A stretch of DNA of 64,000 bases from assembly GCF_004123805.1 (NCBI RefSeq), contig NZ_RWJX01000007.1, forward strand, positions 1 through 64,000. Direction: 5' to 3'. Below, piece by piece: positions 45,601-53,865 of the stretch. The notes beneath the pieces were generated by a model. That model made no database searches. It saw only the letters and a program-made list of their open reading frames with translations, and was not told the DNA's origin. This DNA is from Cellulomonas endophytica (GTDB lineage Bacteria > Actinomycetota > Actinomycetes > Actinomycetales > Cellulomonadaceae). The translations under genes were made by a program, and so were the position numbers. Every line of letters starts with the position of its first letter. Positions within the stretch are counted from its first letter, which is position 1.

Positions 45601-47764
45601 GGTCCGTCGGCACCTGGCCGGTCGCCTCCGCCTGCTCGCGCACGTAGGTCAGGAGGTTGTCCGCGGCCCACGCGTCGAGGCCCGCCCCCTCCACCTGCGT
45701 GCGCGCCTCGGCGTCCGGCTTGCCGACGAGCTCGCGCACCCAGCCGCCCATGGCGCGGCCGAGCTCCGCCGGGCGGCCGGGGGAGTCGCCCTTCCAGAAG
45801 GGCAGGCGCCCGGGCACCCCGGGGGCCGGGACGACGAGCACCCGGTCGGGGGTGATGTCCTCGATGCGCCAGGTGCTGGAGCCGAGCGTGAAGGTGTCGC
45901 CGACGCGCGACTCGTAGACCATCTCCTCGTCGAGCTCCCCGACGCGCCGCCCGCCGCGCTGGCGCCCCACGCCGCCGCGCTCGGCGTCGACGGGGACGTC
46001 GGAGGTCGTCGAGCCCGCAGCGAGGAAGACGCCGAACAGGCCGCGGTCGGGGATCGTCCCGCCGCTGGTGACCGCCAGGCGCAGGGCCCCCGGCCGCGCG
46101 GTGAGCACGTCCGTGACGCGGTCCCACACGAGCCGGGGCCGCAGCTCCGCGAACTCCTCGCTCGGGTAGCGGCCGGCGAGCATGTCGAGGACCGCGCGCA
46201 GGGTGGCCTCGCCCAGGCCCACGTACGGCGCCGACCGGCGCACGACGCGGGCGAGGTCGGGCACGGACCAGTCGTCGACCGCGACCATCGCGACGACCTG
46301 CTGCGCGAGCACGTCGAGCGGGTTGGCGGGGACGGCGAGCGACTCCAGCTCGCCCCGGCGCATCCGCTCGGCCGTCACGGCCGCCGGCACGAGCTCGCCG
46401 CGGAAGGTCGGGAACACGACGCCGTGCGAGACGGCTCCCACCTGGTGCCCGGCACGCCCGACGCGCTGGAGGCCGCTCGCGACCGACGGGGGCGCCCCCA
46501 CCTGCACCACGAGGTCGATGGCCCCCATGTCGATGCCGAGCTCGAGCGAGCTCGTCGCGACGACCGCCGGCAGCCGGCCGGCCTTGAGCTCCGACTCCGT
46601 CCGCGTGCGCTCCGCCCGGCTCATGGAGCCGTGGTGGGCGCGCGCGAGGACCGTCGCGGCGTCGCGCGTGTCGACGCCGGCCGCCGCCCCGGACTGCGCC
46701 GGCACCGCGGCGGGCTGCACGGTGCCCGGGTCGGGCACGTCCACGCCCTGCCGCTCCGCCCAGACCTCGTTGACCCGGGCGGTCAGCCGCTCCGCGCCCC
46801 GGCGCGAGTTCGTGAAGACGAGGGTGGAGCGGTGCTCGGCCACGAGGTCGACGACGCGCTCCTCCACGTGCGGCCACACGGACGGCCGGGGCGTCGTCCC
46901 GCCGCCCTGCCCCGTGAGGTCGAGCTCGCCGGCCGGCACGGAGCCCTCGGGCTGCGGCCGGTCGTGCGCCGGCCCGGCGGACCCCAGGTCGCCGAGGTCC
47001 GGCACGGGCACGACGACGTCGACCTCGATGGTCTTCGTCGAGGGCGGCTGCACGACGCGCACGCGGCGGCCCCCCTCCTCGGGAGGACGGGCGCCCCCGA
47101 GGAACGCGGCCACCGCGTCGACCGGGCGCACCGTGGCCGAGAGCCCCACGCGCTGGGCCGGCCCGGGCCCGCCCGGGACCTCCAGCAGCGCGTCGAGGCG
47201 CTCGAGCGAGAGGGCCAGGTGCGCGCCGCGCTTCGTCCCCGCGACGGCGTGGATCTCGTCGACGATCACCGTGCGCACCCCGGACAGGCCCGCCCGGGCC
47301 GCCGAGGTGAGCACGAGGTAGAGGGACTCCGGCGTGGTGATGAGGACGTCCGGGGGCGTCGTGGCGAACGCCCGCCGCTCCTGCGGCGGCGTGTCCCCGG
47401 TGCGGATCCCGACCGTCACGTCGGGCAGCGTGCGCCCCAGCCGCTGCGCCGCCTGGCGGATCCCGACGAGCGGCGAGCGCAGGTTGCGCTCCACGTCCGT
47501 GGCGAGGGCCTTCAGGGGGGAGACGTACACGACGCGGCACCGGCGCACGGCCTCCTCCGCCGGCGGCCCCGTGAGCAGGCCGTCGAGGGCCCAGAGGAAC
47601 GCGGCGAGCGTCTTGCCCGAGCCCGTGGGCGCCACGACGAGCGCGTGCTCGCCGCCGGCGACCGCCTCCCACGCCCCCGTCTGCGCGGCCGTGGGCGCGG
47701 CGAACGCGCCCGTGAACCACGCCCGGGTGGGCTCGGAGAAGCGGTCGGTCACCACGCCGGTCAT
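42662..47764 (-). CDS. lhr: Lhr-type ATP-dependent DNA helicase
   Basis: 1700 residues, slightly longer than mycobacterial Lhr. The SF2 core shows the Q-motif region FAAPTAAQTGAWEAV, Walker A APTGSGKTLAAFL, DEIH box VIVDEIHAVAGTKRG, and motif VI LQRVGRAGHQVGAVS. The Lhr-specific winged-helix/beta-barrel and a large C-terminal part follow. Lhr translocates 3'-5' on DNA and prefers RNA:DNA hybrids; mycobacterial lhr is induced by DNA damage. The ATG at 47764 begins the conserved TDRFSEPTRAWFTGAF region; a GTG seven codons earlier is an alternative. It lies upstream of nei. Confidence 0.94.
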   Translation of the reverse strand: MTGVVTDRFSEPTRAWFTGAFAAPTAAQTGAWEAVAGGEHALVVAPTGSGKTLAAFLWALDGLLTGPPAEEAVRRCRVVYVSPLKALATDVERNLRSPLVGIRQAAQRLGRTLPDVTVGIRTGDTPPQERRAFATTPPDVLITTPESLYLVLTSAARAGLSGVRTVIVDEIHAVAGTKRGAHLALSLERLDALLEVPGGPGPAQRVGLSATVRPVDAVAAFLGGARPPEEGGRRVRVVQPPSTKTIEVDVVVPVPDLGDLGSAGPAHDRPQPEGSVPAGELDLTGQGGGTTPRPSVWPHVEERVVDLVAEHRSTLVFTNSRRGAERLTARVNEVWAERQGVDVPDPGTVQPAAVPAQSGAAAGVDTRDAATVLARAHHGSMSRAERTRTESELKAGRLPAVVATSSLELGIDMGAIDLVVQVGAPPSVASGLQRVGRAGHQVGAVSHGVVFPTFRGELVPAAVTAERMRRGELESLAVPANPLDVLAQQVVAMVAVDDWSVPDLARVVRRSAPYVGLGEATLRAVLDMLAGRYPSEEFAELRPRLVWDRVTDVLTARPGALRLAVTSGGTIPDRGLFGVFLAAGSTTSDVPVDAERGGVGRQRGGRRVGELDEEMVYESRVGDTFTLGSSTWRIEDITPDRVLVVPAPGVPGRLPFWKGDSPGRPAELGRAMGGWVRELVGKPDAEARTQVEGAGLDAWAADNLLTYVREQAEATGQVPTDRTLVLERFRDELGDWRVVLHSPYGARVHAPWALVIGARLRERFGVDAAALHSDDGIVLRLPDVLDTDAWDPDSDGSGGDGPGITVADLLVEPEEVLDLVRSELGGSAMFGARFREAASRALLLPRRRPDRRQPLWQQRQRSAQLLQVAAQYPEFPILLEAVRECLQDDFDTAALAELMRDVAARRIRVVEVTTPHPSPFAQSLLFGYTAQFLYDGDAPLAERRAAALTLDPTLLAELLGQGGESQLADLLDPSAVERTEAELAGTAPDRRARSMEGVADVLRRHGPLTLAGVRARTEAEHAEAVPGWLAELERSRRALSVRLGGVPAEDAAQWAAVEDAGRLRDALGVALPVGVPEVFTEVLPDPLGDLVRRYARTHGPFPAQAVASRFGLGVAVVTDVLRRLESSRVLVQGRLRPEVLGGTGDEYCDAEVLRTLRRRSLAVLRAQVEPVEPAALGVFLPRWHGVRPTVGPGRSAGAATHRGVDGVARVVEQLAGAVVPASALETHVLPARVADYVPAMLDELIAAGEVVWSGHGTLSGHDGLVALHPAAVADLTLPPVDEAFAPTPLHTAALAALEGGGAWFLSALGSRVATLLEDGGPVPSGRLATALWDLVWAGRVTNDSLAPLRAWLGTGSTAHRTRQAPPRSRALRPRLGLRTVGRLGGMPLPRAAGAEPPGHAAAADGAARASAEGPVHDDTPGGTAALAAALAAGAAGGRWSVLPGREPDPTVRAHALAAQLLDRHGVLTRAVAPAEGIGGRFADVYRVLVALEAGGQVRRGYFVEGLGGSQFALPGAVDRLRTDAETVTRSRERLTLAAERRSEGPALPWQLPPTGAEGTGEEGGTYPVVLAATDPANPYGAALAWPDPPEGREDPAATGRHRPGRKAGALVVLVDGALVLYLERGGRTVLSFTDEAPVLLLAAQALVAAIRTRGTGRLTVARADGAEVLAGEVLRSAIGEAFLAAGFLATPRGLSIRGQS

Positions 47765-47823
47765 CGTCGCAGGGGCCGCCGACACGTGCGCGCCGCCCCT
47801 CAGCGGGGTGGCAGGCTGGTGCC

Positions 47824-48057
47824 GTGACCTACCGCGAGTTCTGGGCCCTCGTCGACGAGGTGCTCGGGCGCGCCCAGGGCCGGGTGCTCGTGCGCGAGCT
47901 CGTCCTGGGACCGGTGGGCGACCGCACGGCGCAGGCCGCCCTCGACGACGGGGTGCCGCCGCGCGAGGTGTGGCACGCGCTGTGCGACGCCCTCGAGGTC
48001 CCCGACGCCCGCCGGTTCGGCGCCTCGCACCGCCCCGCGCCGCCGCGTCGGCGCTGA
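47824..48057 (+). CDS. DUF3046 family protein
   Basis: 77 residues beginning TYREFWALVDEVLG, with a conserved ALDDGVPPREVWHALCDALEVP core, the standard DUF3046 profile. The family is actinobacterial, small and almost always next to recA; its function is unknown. The GTG start at 47824 has CAGGCT six bases before it, a weak leaderless -10. It is divergent from lhr and followed by a strong terminator hairpin. Confidence 0.88.
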   Translation: MTYREFWALVDEVLGRAQGRVLVRELVLGPVGDRTAQAALDDGVPPREVWHALCDALEVPDARRFGASHRPAPPRRR

Positions 48058-48062
48058 AGGGC

Positions 48063-48093
48063 GGACGCCGGCCGGGCGCCCCGGCCGGCGTCC
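48063..48093. terminator. 14-bp perfect hairpin after DUF3046
   Basis: Arms 48063-48076 and 48080-48093, three-base loop, six bases after the stop. It insulates DUF3046 from the recA promoters. Confidence 0.8.
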
Positions 48094-48152
48094 CCGTCCC
48101 CCGCCGGGCCCGACGCCCTCGTCGCGTGCACCCCCCGGCGTGTCGGACGACC

Positions 48153-48175
48153 TCGAACACCTGTTCGGCTAGCGT
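48153..48175 (+). promoter_or_regulatory. LexA (SOS) box and -10 of the distal recA promoter
   Basis: TCGAACACCTGTTCGG (48153-48168) matches the actinobacterial/Gram-positive SOS box TCGAAC-N4-GTTCGA at all but the last base. TAGCGT at 48170-48175 is the -10, so LexA would block RNA polymerase directly. The resulting leader is ~175 bases. Confidence 0.82.
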
Positions 48176-48267
48176 GGGCCACGGCTGACGACGATCCCTG
48201 CGCCGAGCCGCCCCCAGCCCGTCCCCGAGACGGGCCCTCCCGGGGGTGGCGGCCGGGCCGGGACCGC

Positions 48268-48290
48268 GTGTCGGTGGTCGGGCATACCGT
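48268..48290 (+). promoter_or_regulatory. Proximal recA promoter resembling the RecA-NDp (PafBC) motif
   Basis: GTGTCGGTG (48268-48276), exactly eight bases, then TACCGT (48285-48290). The mycobacterial LexA-independent DNA-damage motif is TTGTCRGTG-N8-TANNNT, so only the first base differs. It lies between the LexA box and the recA start, as in Mycobacterium. The 301-base gap 48058-48358 is thus almost wholly regulatory. Confidence 0.65.
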
Positions 48291-48358
48291 CAGCCGCGTC
48301 GCAGACCAGCCCCCGCAGGCGCAGCGATCCCGCTGCTCGAGACCGACAGGTGGACACC

Positions 48359-49402
48359 ATGCCCGTAGCACCCAAGGACCGCGAGAAGGCCCTCGAGGTC
48401 GCCCTCAGCCAGATCGACCGCCAGTTCGGCAAGGGGTCGATCATGCGTCTCGGCGAGGACAACCGTCCCCCCGTCGAGGTCATCCCGACGGGCTCCATCG
48501 CGCTGGACGTCGCGCTCGGCATCGGCGGGCTGCCCCGCGGCCGCGTCATCGAGATCTACGGCCCCGAGTCCTCCGGCAAGACGACGGTCGCGCTCCACGC
48601 CGTCGCCAACGCGCAGCGGGCCGGCGGCATCGCGGCCTTCATCGACGCGGAGCACGCCCTCGACCCGGAGTACGCCAAGAAGCTCGGCGTCGACACGGAC
48701 GCGCTCCTGGTGTCGCAGCCGGACACGGGGGAGCAGGCCCTCGAGATCATGGACATGCTGATCCGCTCCGGCGCGATCGACATCGTGGTCATCGACTCCG
48801 TCGCGGCGCTCGTGCCGAAGGCGGAGATCGAGGGCGAGATGGGCGACAGCCACGTCGGTCTCCAGGCCCGCCTCATGTCCCAGGCGCTCCGCAAGATCAC
48901 CGGTGCGCTGAACGCCTCGGGCACCACGGCGATCTTCATCAACCAGCTGCGCGAGAAGATCGGCGTGTTCTTCGGCTCGCCCGAGACGACGACCGGTGGC
49001 AAGGCGCTGAAGTTCTACGCCTCCGTGCGCATGGACATCCGCCGCATCGAGACCCTCAAGGAGGGCACGGAGGCGGTCGGCAACCGGACCCGGGTCAAGG
49101 TCGTGAAGAACAAGATGGCCCCGCCCTTCAAGCAGGCGGAGTTCGACATCCTCTACGGCGTGGGGATCTCCCGCGAGGGAAGCCTCATCGACATGGGCGT
49201 CGAGCACGGGTTCGTGCGCAAGTCCGGCTCCTGGTTCACCTACGAGGGCGACCAGCTCGGCCAGGGCAAGGAGAACGCCCGCGCCTTCCTTCGGGACAAC
49301 CCCGACCTGGCGGAGGAGCTGGACAAGAAGATCAAGGAGAAGCTCGGCGTCGGGGTGCGGGTCGAGGCGCCCGCCGCCGAGGCCGTCCCGGTCGACTTCT
49401 GA
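48359..49402 (+). CDS. recA: Recombinase A
   Basis: 347 residues, standard length and no intein. RecA forms the strand-exchange filament and is the co-protease for LexA cleavage. Walker A is GPESSGKTT; loop L1 has [18 protein letters not shown], and L2 [22 protein letters not shown] prefer the ATG at 48359 ([13 protein letters not shown]); a GTG three codons earlier is possible. It has two upstream promoter motifs (LexA box and RecA-NDp-like). recX follows after 11 bases. Confidence 0.98.
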   Translation: MPVAPKDREKALEVALSQIDRQFGKGSIMRLGEDNRPPVEVIPTGSIALDVALGIGGLPRGRVIEIYGPESSGKTTVALHAVANAQRAGGIAAFIDAEHALDPEYAKKLGVDTDALLVSQPDTGEQALEIMDMLIRSGAIDIVVIDSVAALVPKAEIEGEMGDSHVGLQARLMSQALRKITGALNASGTTAIFINQLREKIGVFFGSPETTTGGKALKFYASVRMDIRRIETLKEGTEAVGNRTRVKVVKNKMAPPFKQAEFDILYGVGISREGSLIDMGVEHGFVRKSGSWFTYEGDQLGQGKENARAFLRDNPDLAEELDKKIKEKLGVGVRVEAPAAEAVPVDF

Positions 49403-49413
49403 CCGGACGAGCC

Positions 49414-50004
49414 GTGACCGCACGGACGGGCGGAGGTCGTCGGGGGCGGCGCGGGGACGAGCCGCCCCCGACGGGTGCCGCGGCGGAGGACCGGGAACCC
49501 GACCCGGAGGGTGTGGCGCGCGCGGTGGCCCTGCGGATGCTCACGGGGGCTCCCCGCAGCCGGCACCAGCTCGAGGAGGCGCTCGCGCGGCGGGAGGTGC
49601 CCGAGGAGGTCGCCGGCCGCGTCCTCGACCGCTTCACCGAGGTCGGGCTCGTCGACGACGAGGAGTACGCCCGCATGCTCGTGCGGTCGCGCCACAGCGA
49701 GCGGGGGCTCTCGCGCCGCGCCCTCGGCGTCGAGCTGCGCCGCAAGGGCGTCGACGACGAGACCGCCCAGGCGGCCCTGGCGACCATCGACGGGGACGAC
49801 GAGGAGCGGGCCGCCCGGGTGCTCGTCCGCAAGCGGCTCGCGGGCACCCGGGGTCTCGAGCGCGAGGTGCGCGTCCGTCGCACGCTCGCCGCGCTCGGGC
49901 GCAAGGGATACGCCCCGGGGCTCGTGCTGGGCCTCGTCCGGGAGGAGCTCGCGCTCGAGGGCGAGGAGTCGGACGACGACGCCTGGCCCCTGCCCGAGGA
50001 CTGA
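49414..50004 (+). CDS. recX: RecX regulatory protein
   Basis: 196 residues. It binds and limits RecA filaments. Three helical RecX repeats are visible: ALRMLTGAPRSRHQLEEALARREVPEEV, GLVDDEEYARMLVRSRHSERGLSRRALGVELRRKGV and a third C-terminal one. It has an Arg/Gly-rich N-terminus and an acidic tail. GTG start at 49414, 11 bases after recA, so it is in the recA operon. Confidence 0.93.
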   Translation: MTARTGGGRRGRRGDEPPPTGAAAEDREPDPEGVARAVALRMLTGAPRSRHQLEEALARREVPEEVAGRVLDRFTEVGLVDDEEYARMLVRSRHSERGLSRRALGVELRRKGVDDETAQAALATIDGDDEERAARVLVRKRLAGTRGLEREVRVRRTLAALGRKGYAPGLVLGLVREELALEGEESDDDAWPLPED

Positions 50005-50069
50005 GCGGCGGCGGAGGGGGCACGACGGGCGTCGGTGCGCCCCTCGTGCCCGGTCCGTAGCCGCGCCGG

Positions 50070-50188
50070 CCTCGCGGGGCTCGTCGCTCCGTCCACCGGA
50101 CGATCCGGCGCAGGAGGGTGTCGACCTCGCGGGCTCGTCGCTCCGTCCACCGGACGAGCCGGCGCAGGAGGGTCCGGTGACCTCGCGG
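50070..50188. repeat. 55-bp tandem duplication between recX and rny
   Basis: Units 50070-50124 and 50125-50180 are nearly identical (one inserted G and a few substitutions); the first eight bases of a third copy occur at 50181. The second unit contains an 8-bp inverted repeat (50132-50139 with 50153-50160), so the transcript would form serial hairpins. The recX-rny gap (50005-50309) holds no credible gene. Confidence 0.85.
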
Positions 50189-50309
50189 CGGACGGGCCGG
50201 CTGGACGGCGGCCGGCTCGGTGTGCGCGAGGATGAGCGCGGGTCGGCGCCGGTCGCGGACCCGTCCCGGCGGTGGCCCCGTGCGGGGGTGGTGGCGCTCG
50301 GGAGGTGCG

Positions 50310-52154
50310 GTGGAGGACAGGGTCCTGCTCGTGACGGCGGTCGTGGCGGCACTCGTCGCCGTCGTGGGCGTGCTGCTGGTGCTCGTCGTCGTCGTGCGCG
50401 GCGGCGGTGCCGGGGGTCGCGCGCCCTCGCGCTCCCCCCGACCGGGCACGGTGCCGGCCGCCCAGGGCGGCTCGGGCGGGCAGGTGCACAGCCCCCCGGC
50501 CCCGGCCACGGCCCCCGTCGCGGCTCCACGCCCCGCGAGCGGCGCGGGCGTGGGCAGCAGCGAGGAGCGCGACCGGCTCCTCCTCGGAGCCCGGAGCGAG
50601 GCGGAGCAGGTCGTCGCGGCGGCGCGGTCGGAGGCCGAGGGCCTGCGCGCGAAGGCGGAGCAGGTCACCGCGGCGGCGCTGGCGGAGGCGGCGCGCCTGC
50701 GGGACGAGGCCGCGGCCGCCGTGGAGCAGCTCCGGGAGGCGGTGGCGCGGGACGCGCGCGACGACGCCGCGCGCGAGGCGGCACAGGTGCGGGAGGCGGC
50801 GCTGCTCGCGGCCGCGGCGACGCGCGAGGAGGCGCTCCGGTCGGCGGCCGCCGAGCGCGACGCGGCGCTGCGCGAGGCGGCGGGCCTGCGGGAGGACGCC
50901 CTGCGGGACGCGGCGGGGGTGCGGGAGGCGGCCGCCCGGGAGACGGCCGAGCTGCGCGCCGCGGCCGACCGCGATGCGACGCGCACCCGGGAGGGCGCGG
51001 ACGCGGAGGTCGCCCGACGGCTGGAGGAGCTCTCGGGCCTGGACGCCACGTCCGCCCGGGAGGAGCTGGTCCGGCGGCTCACGACGGAGGCCGAGCGGGC
51101 CGGAGCTGCGTCGGTCCGTCGCGCGGAGGCGGCGGCGCGCCGCACCGCCCAGGCGCGGGCGCTCCGCGTCGTCACGACGGCCGTCCAGCGGCTGGCGGTG
51201 CCGACCAGCCGCGAGGTGTCCGTCGTGACGCTGACGCTGCCCGCGCCGGAGCTCAAGGGCCGCATCATCGGCAAGGAGGGGCGGAACATCCGCACGTTCG
51301 AAGCGCTGACGGGGGTCAACGTGCTCGTCGACGAGACCCCGGGCGTCGTGGTGCTCTCGTGCTTCGACCCCGAGCGGCGGGAGGTCGCCCAGATCGCGCT
51401 CGAGGCGCTCCTGCTCGACGGCCGCATCACCCCGCCGCGCATCGAGGCGGCCTACGCGGAGGCGCTCGCCGGCGCGGACGAGAGGGCGGAGGCCGCGGGC
51501 CACGACGCCGCCGAGCGCGCCGGCGTCACGGGCCTGCACCCCGAGCTCGTGCGCACCCTGGGCCGGCTGCGCCTGCGGACCTCGTACGGCCAGAACGTGC
51601 TGGAGCACCTCGTCGAGAGCGCGCTGCTCGCGGCCACCATGGCGGGCGAGGTGGGGGCGGACGTCACCGTCGCCCGGCGCGGGGCGTTCCTGCACGACGT
51701 CGGCAAGGCGCTCACGGGCGAGGTGCCGGGCACGCACGCCGTCGTGGGGGCGGCCCTGGTGCGCCGCTGCGACGAGGGCGAGGACGTCGCCAACGCGGTC
51801 GAGGCCCACCACGACGAGGTCCCGGCGCGCACGGTGGAGGCGGTCCTCGTGCAGGCGGCCGACGCGATCTCGGCCGCCCGCCCCGGCGCGCGCCACGACG
51901 AGCTCGACCAGCTTGTGGAGCGGCTCGGCCGGCTGGAGGCGCTCGTGTCCGAGCACAGCGGCGTGCGCCGCGTCCTGGCGATGTCGGCGGGCCGCGAGGT
52001 GCGGGTCCTCGTCGAGCCGAGCGAGGTCGACGACGCCGCGATGCACCCCCTGGCGGAGGCCGTCGCGCGGCACATCGAGGAGGAGCTCACCTACCCCGGG
52101 GAGATCAAGGTGACGGTGGTCCGGGAGCTGCGCGCGAGCGCGACCGCCGGCTGA
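50310..52154 (+). CDS. rny: Ribonuclease Y-like endoribonuclease
   Basis: 614 residues, against about 520 in Bacillus RNase Y. It has an N-terminal membrane helix (about residues 6-30), a low-complexity linker, a long Ala/Glu/Arg coiled coil (about 95-300), a KH domain with GRIIGKEGRNIRTFEALTGV, and an HD domain with NVLEHLVESALLAATMAGEV and the HD pair in AFLHDVGKAL. It ends GEIKVTVVRE, the family C-terminus. It initiates mRNA decay at the membrane in Firmicutes. The GTG start has a GGAGGT box at 50301-50306. Confidence 0.92.
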   Translation: MEDRVLLVTAVVAALVAVVGVLLVLVVVVRGGGAGGRAPSRSPRPGTVPAAQGGSGGQVHSPPAPATAPVAAPRPASGAGVGSSEERDRLLLGARSEAEQVVAAARSEAEGLRAKAEQVTAAALAEAARLRDEAAAAVEQLREAVARDARDDAAREAAQVREAALLAAAATREEALRSAAAERDAALREAAGLREDALRDAAGVREAAARETAELRAAADRDATRTREGADAEVARRLEELSGLDATSAREELVRRLTTEAERAGAASVRRAEAAARRTAQARALRVVTTAVQRLAVPTSREVSVVTLTLPAPELKGRIIGKEGRNIRTFEALTGVNVLVDETPGVVVLSCFDPERREVAQIALEALLLDGRITPPRIEAAYAEALAGADERAEAAGHDAAERAGVTGLHPELVRTLGRLRLRTSYGQNVLEHLVESALLAATMAGEVGADVTVARRGAFLHDVGKALTGEVPGTHAVVGAALVRRCDEGEDVANAVEAHHDEVPARTVEAVLVQAADAISAARPGARHDELDQLVERLGRLEALVSEHSGVRRVLAMSAGREVRVLVEPSEVDDAAMHPLAEAVARHIEEELTYPGEIKVTVVRELRASATAG

Positions 52155-52159
52155 CGCGG

Positions 52160-52189
52160 GACGGCCGGGTGCGCGAGCCCCCGGCCGTC
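52160..52189. terminator. Hairpin between convergent rny and gluD
   Basis: A 10-bp perfect stem (52160-52169 with 52180-52189) just after the rny stop. Confidence 0.55.
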
Positions 52190-52224
52190 GGCGCCCGCCG
52201 CCCGCGCGCCCTCGGCGCGGCGCG

Positions 52225-53088
52225 TCAGTCGGGGTCGACGACGAGGCTCGGCGCCTCGGCCCGCGCGGCGCCCGCCGTCCGGCGGTCGACGGACGTGGCC
52301 AGCCGCTCCGCGAAGCGCGTCAGCAGGTAGTTGAGCGCGATGAACACCAGTGCGGCGACGAGCAGCGCCTGGAGGATGTTGCCCTGGCCGGACCCCAGGC
52401 GGCGGGCGGAGTCGAGCAGCTCGCCGTAGGTGATGATCTGCCCGAGCGCCGTGTCCTTGAGGATGACGACGAGCTGGCTGGCGATCGCGGGCAGCATGGC
52501 GATGAGGGCCTGCGGCACCTCCACCAGGCGCAGCGACTGCGGCGGGCGGAGCCCGATGGCCAGGGCCGCCTCGCGCTGGCCGCGAGGGAGGTTGTGCACG
52601 CCGGAGCGCACGAGCTCGGCGAACACGGACCCGTTGTAGAGGGTCAGGCCCAGCACGACCGCGAGGAACGGGGCGTCGGGCGCCTCGACGAGGTCGGAGT
52701 ACCCCAGGGCCAGCCAGAAGAAGATCATCATGAGCAGCACGGGGACGGCGCGGAAGAACTCCACGACCAGGCCGGACACCCAGCGCACGGCAGCGACCTG
52801 GGACAGCCGCCCGAGGCCGAAGACGAGGCCGAAGAGGCCGGACGTCACGATCGCGACGGCGGCGGCGCGCAGGGTGTCGAGCAGGCCGGGCAGGAGGAAG
52901 TTCGTCCACGTGCTCGGGTCGAGGAACGGCGTCCACAGGCTCGCGGCGAGCTGGCCCTTGTCCGCCAGGCGCCACAGGGCGAGGACGGCGATGCCCGCCA
53001 CCACGACGGTGGCCACCACGTTGAACACGCGCATCCGCCGGCGGGCGGCGGGTCCGGGGGCGTCGAAGAGGACGCTGCGGGCGCTCAC
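52225..53088 (-). CDS. gluD: Glutamate-type ABC transporter permease GluD
   Basis: 287 residues, HisM/GlnP-type permease with about five membrane helices. The coupling-loop motif EAALAIGLRPPQSLRLVEVPQALIAMLPAI contacts the ATPase. An N-terminal ~45-residue extension (ARRRMRVFNVVATVVVAGIAV) and length match actinobacterial GluD. The start overlaps the gluC stop by four bases. It would form a heterodimeric channel with GluC. Confidence 0.9.
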   Translation of the reverse strand: MSARSVLFDAPGPAARRRMRVFNVVATVVVAGIAVLALWRLADKGQLAASLWTPFLDPSTWTNFLLPGLLDTLRAAAVAIVTSGLFGLVFGLGRLSQVAAVRWVSGLVVEFFRAVPVLLMMIFFWLALGYSDLVEAPDAPFLAVVLGLTLYNGSVFAELVRSGVHNLPRGQREAALAIGLRPPQSLRLVEVPQALIAMLPAIASQLVVILKDTALGQIITYGELLDSARRLGSGQGNILQALLVAALVFIALNYLLTRFAERLATSVDRRTAGAARAEAPSLVVDPD

Positions 53089-53774
53089 CGCGCCACCGAC
53101 AGCCGGCGCGACAGCGCGGTCGTGGCCAGGCCCACGGGCACGACGACGACGACGTACCCGAGGGCGAAGGTGGCGAAGATCGCGAGGATCACGTCGGGGC
53201 GGTTCTCGATCATGGTGCGCATGAGCCCCGAGGTCTCCGGGACGGACGCCGCGGCGGCGACCGTCGAGTTCTTGATGAGGGCGATGAGCACGTTGCCCAG
53301 GGGCGCCACGGCACCGCGGAAGGCCTGGGGCAGGATGACGAGGCGCGCGGACTGCCCGAAGCCCAGGCCGATCGCCCGGGCCGCCTCGGCCTGGCCCACC
53401 GGGACGGTGTTGACGCCGGAGCGCAGCGCCTCGCAGACGAAGGCGGCGTGATAGACGGCGAGGCCGAGGACGGCGAGCCGGAAGAAGTTCGTCTGGAAGT
53501 CGCTGCTCAGCGTGATGCCGAGCTGGCCCCAGAGCCCGAGGGCGCAGAACACGATGATGATCGTCAGGGGCGTGTTGCGCAGGAACGTGACGTAGGTGCC
53601 GCCGGCCCAGCGCAGGCTCGGCACCGGGCTGATCCGCATGACGGCCAGGACGGTGCCGATCGCGAGGCTGCCGATGGCGGCGAAGAACGTCAGCGCGAGG
53701 TTGGTCCCGAAGGCGCCCAGCACGTCGAACTGCGAGAACAGCGACGAGAACTGCGCGAGGTAGCCGTCGTCCAC
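53085..53774 (-). CDS. gluC: Glutamate-type ABC transporter permease GluC
   Basis: 229 residues, polar-amino-acid permease. The coupling loop is EAARAIGLGFGQSARLVILPQAFRGAVAPLGN. Several hydrophobic helices begin at NLALTFFAAIGSLAIGTVLAV. The GTG start has a strong CCTCC-complement Shine-Dalgarno. It is preceded by a 15-bp hairpin that separates it from gluB. Confidence 0.9.
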   Translation of the reverse strand: MDDGYLAQFSSLFSQFDVLGAFGTNLALTFFAAIGSLAIGTVLAVMRISPVPSLRWAGGTYVTFLRNTPLTIIIVFCALGLWGQLGITLSSDFQTNFFRLAVLGLAVYHAAFVCEALRSGVNTVPVGQAEAARAIGLGFGQSARLVILPQAFRGAVAPLGNVLIALIKNSTVAAAASVPETSGLMRTMIENRPDVILAIFATFALGYVVVVVPVGLATTALSRRLSVAR

Positions 53775-53825
53775 GCGGCCCTCCTGTCGTCGGCTCGGGC
53801 GCCCGGGGTCGCCGGGCGCGGGGGA

Positions 53826-53860
53826 CGGCCCCGCCCGCGGGGGTGCCGCGGGCGGGGCCG
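53826..53860. terminator. 15-bp hairpin between gluB and gluC
   Basis: Arms 53826-53840 and 53846-53860 are perfect around a five-base loop. Inside one operon, it likely stops part of the transcription or protects the gluB message, giving more binding protein than permease. That effect is inferred from analogous ABC operons. Confidence 0.65.
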
Positions 53861-53865
53861 GACGG

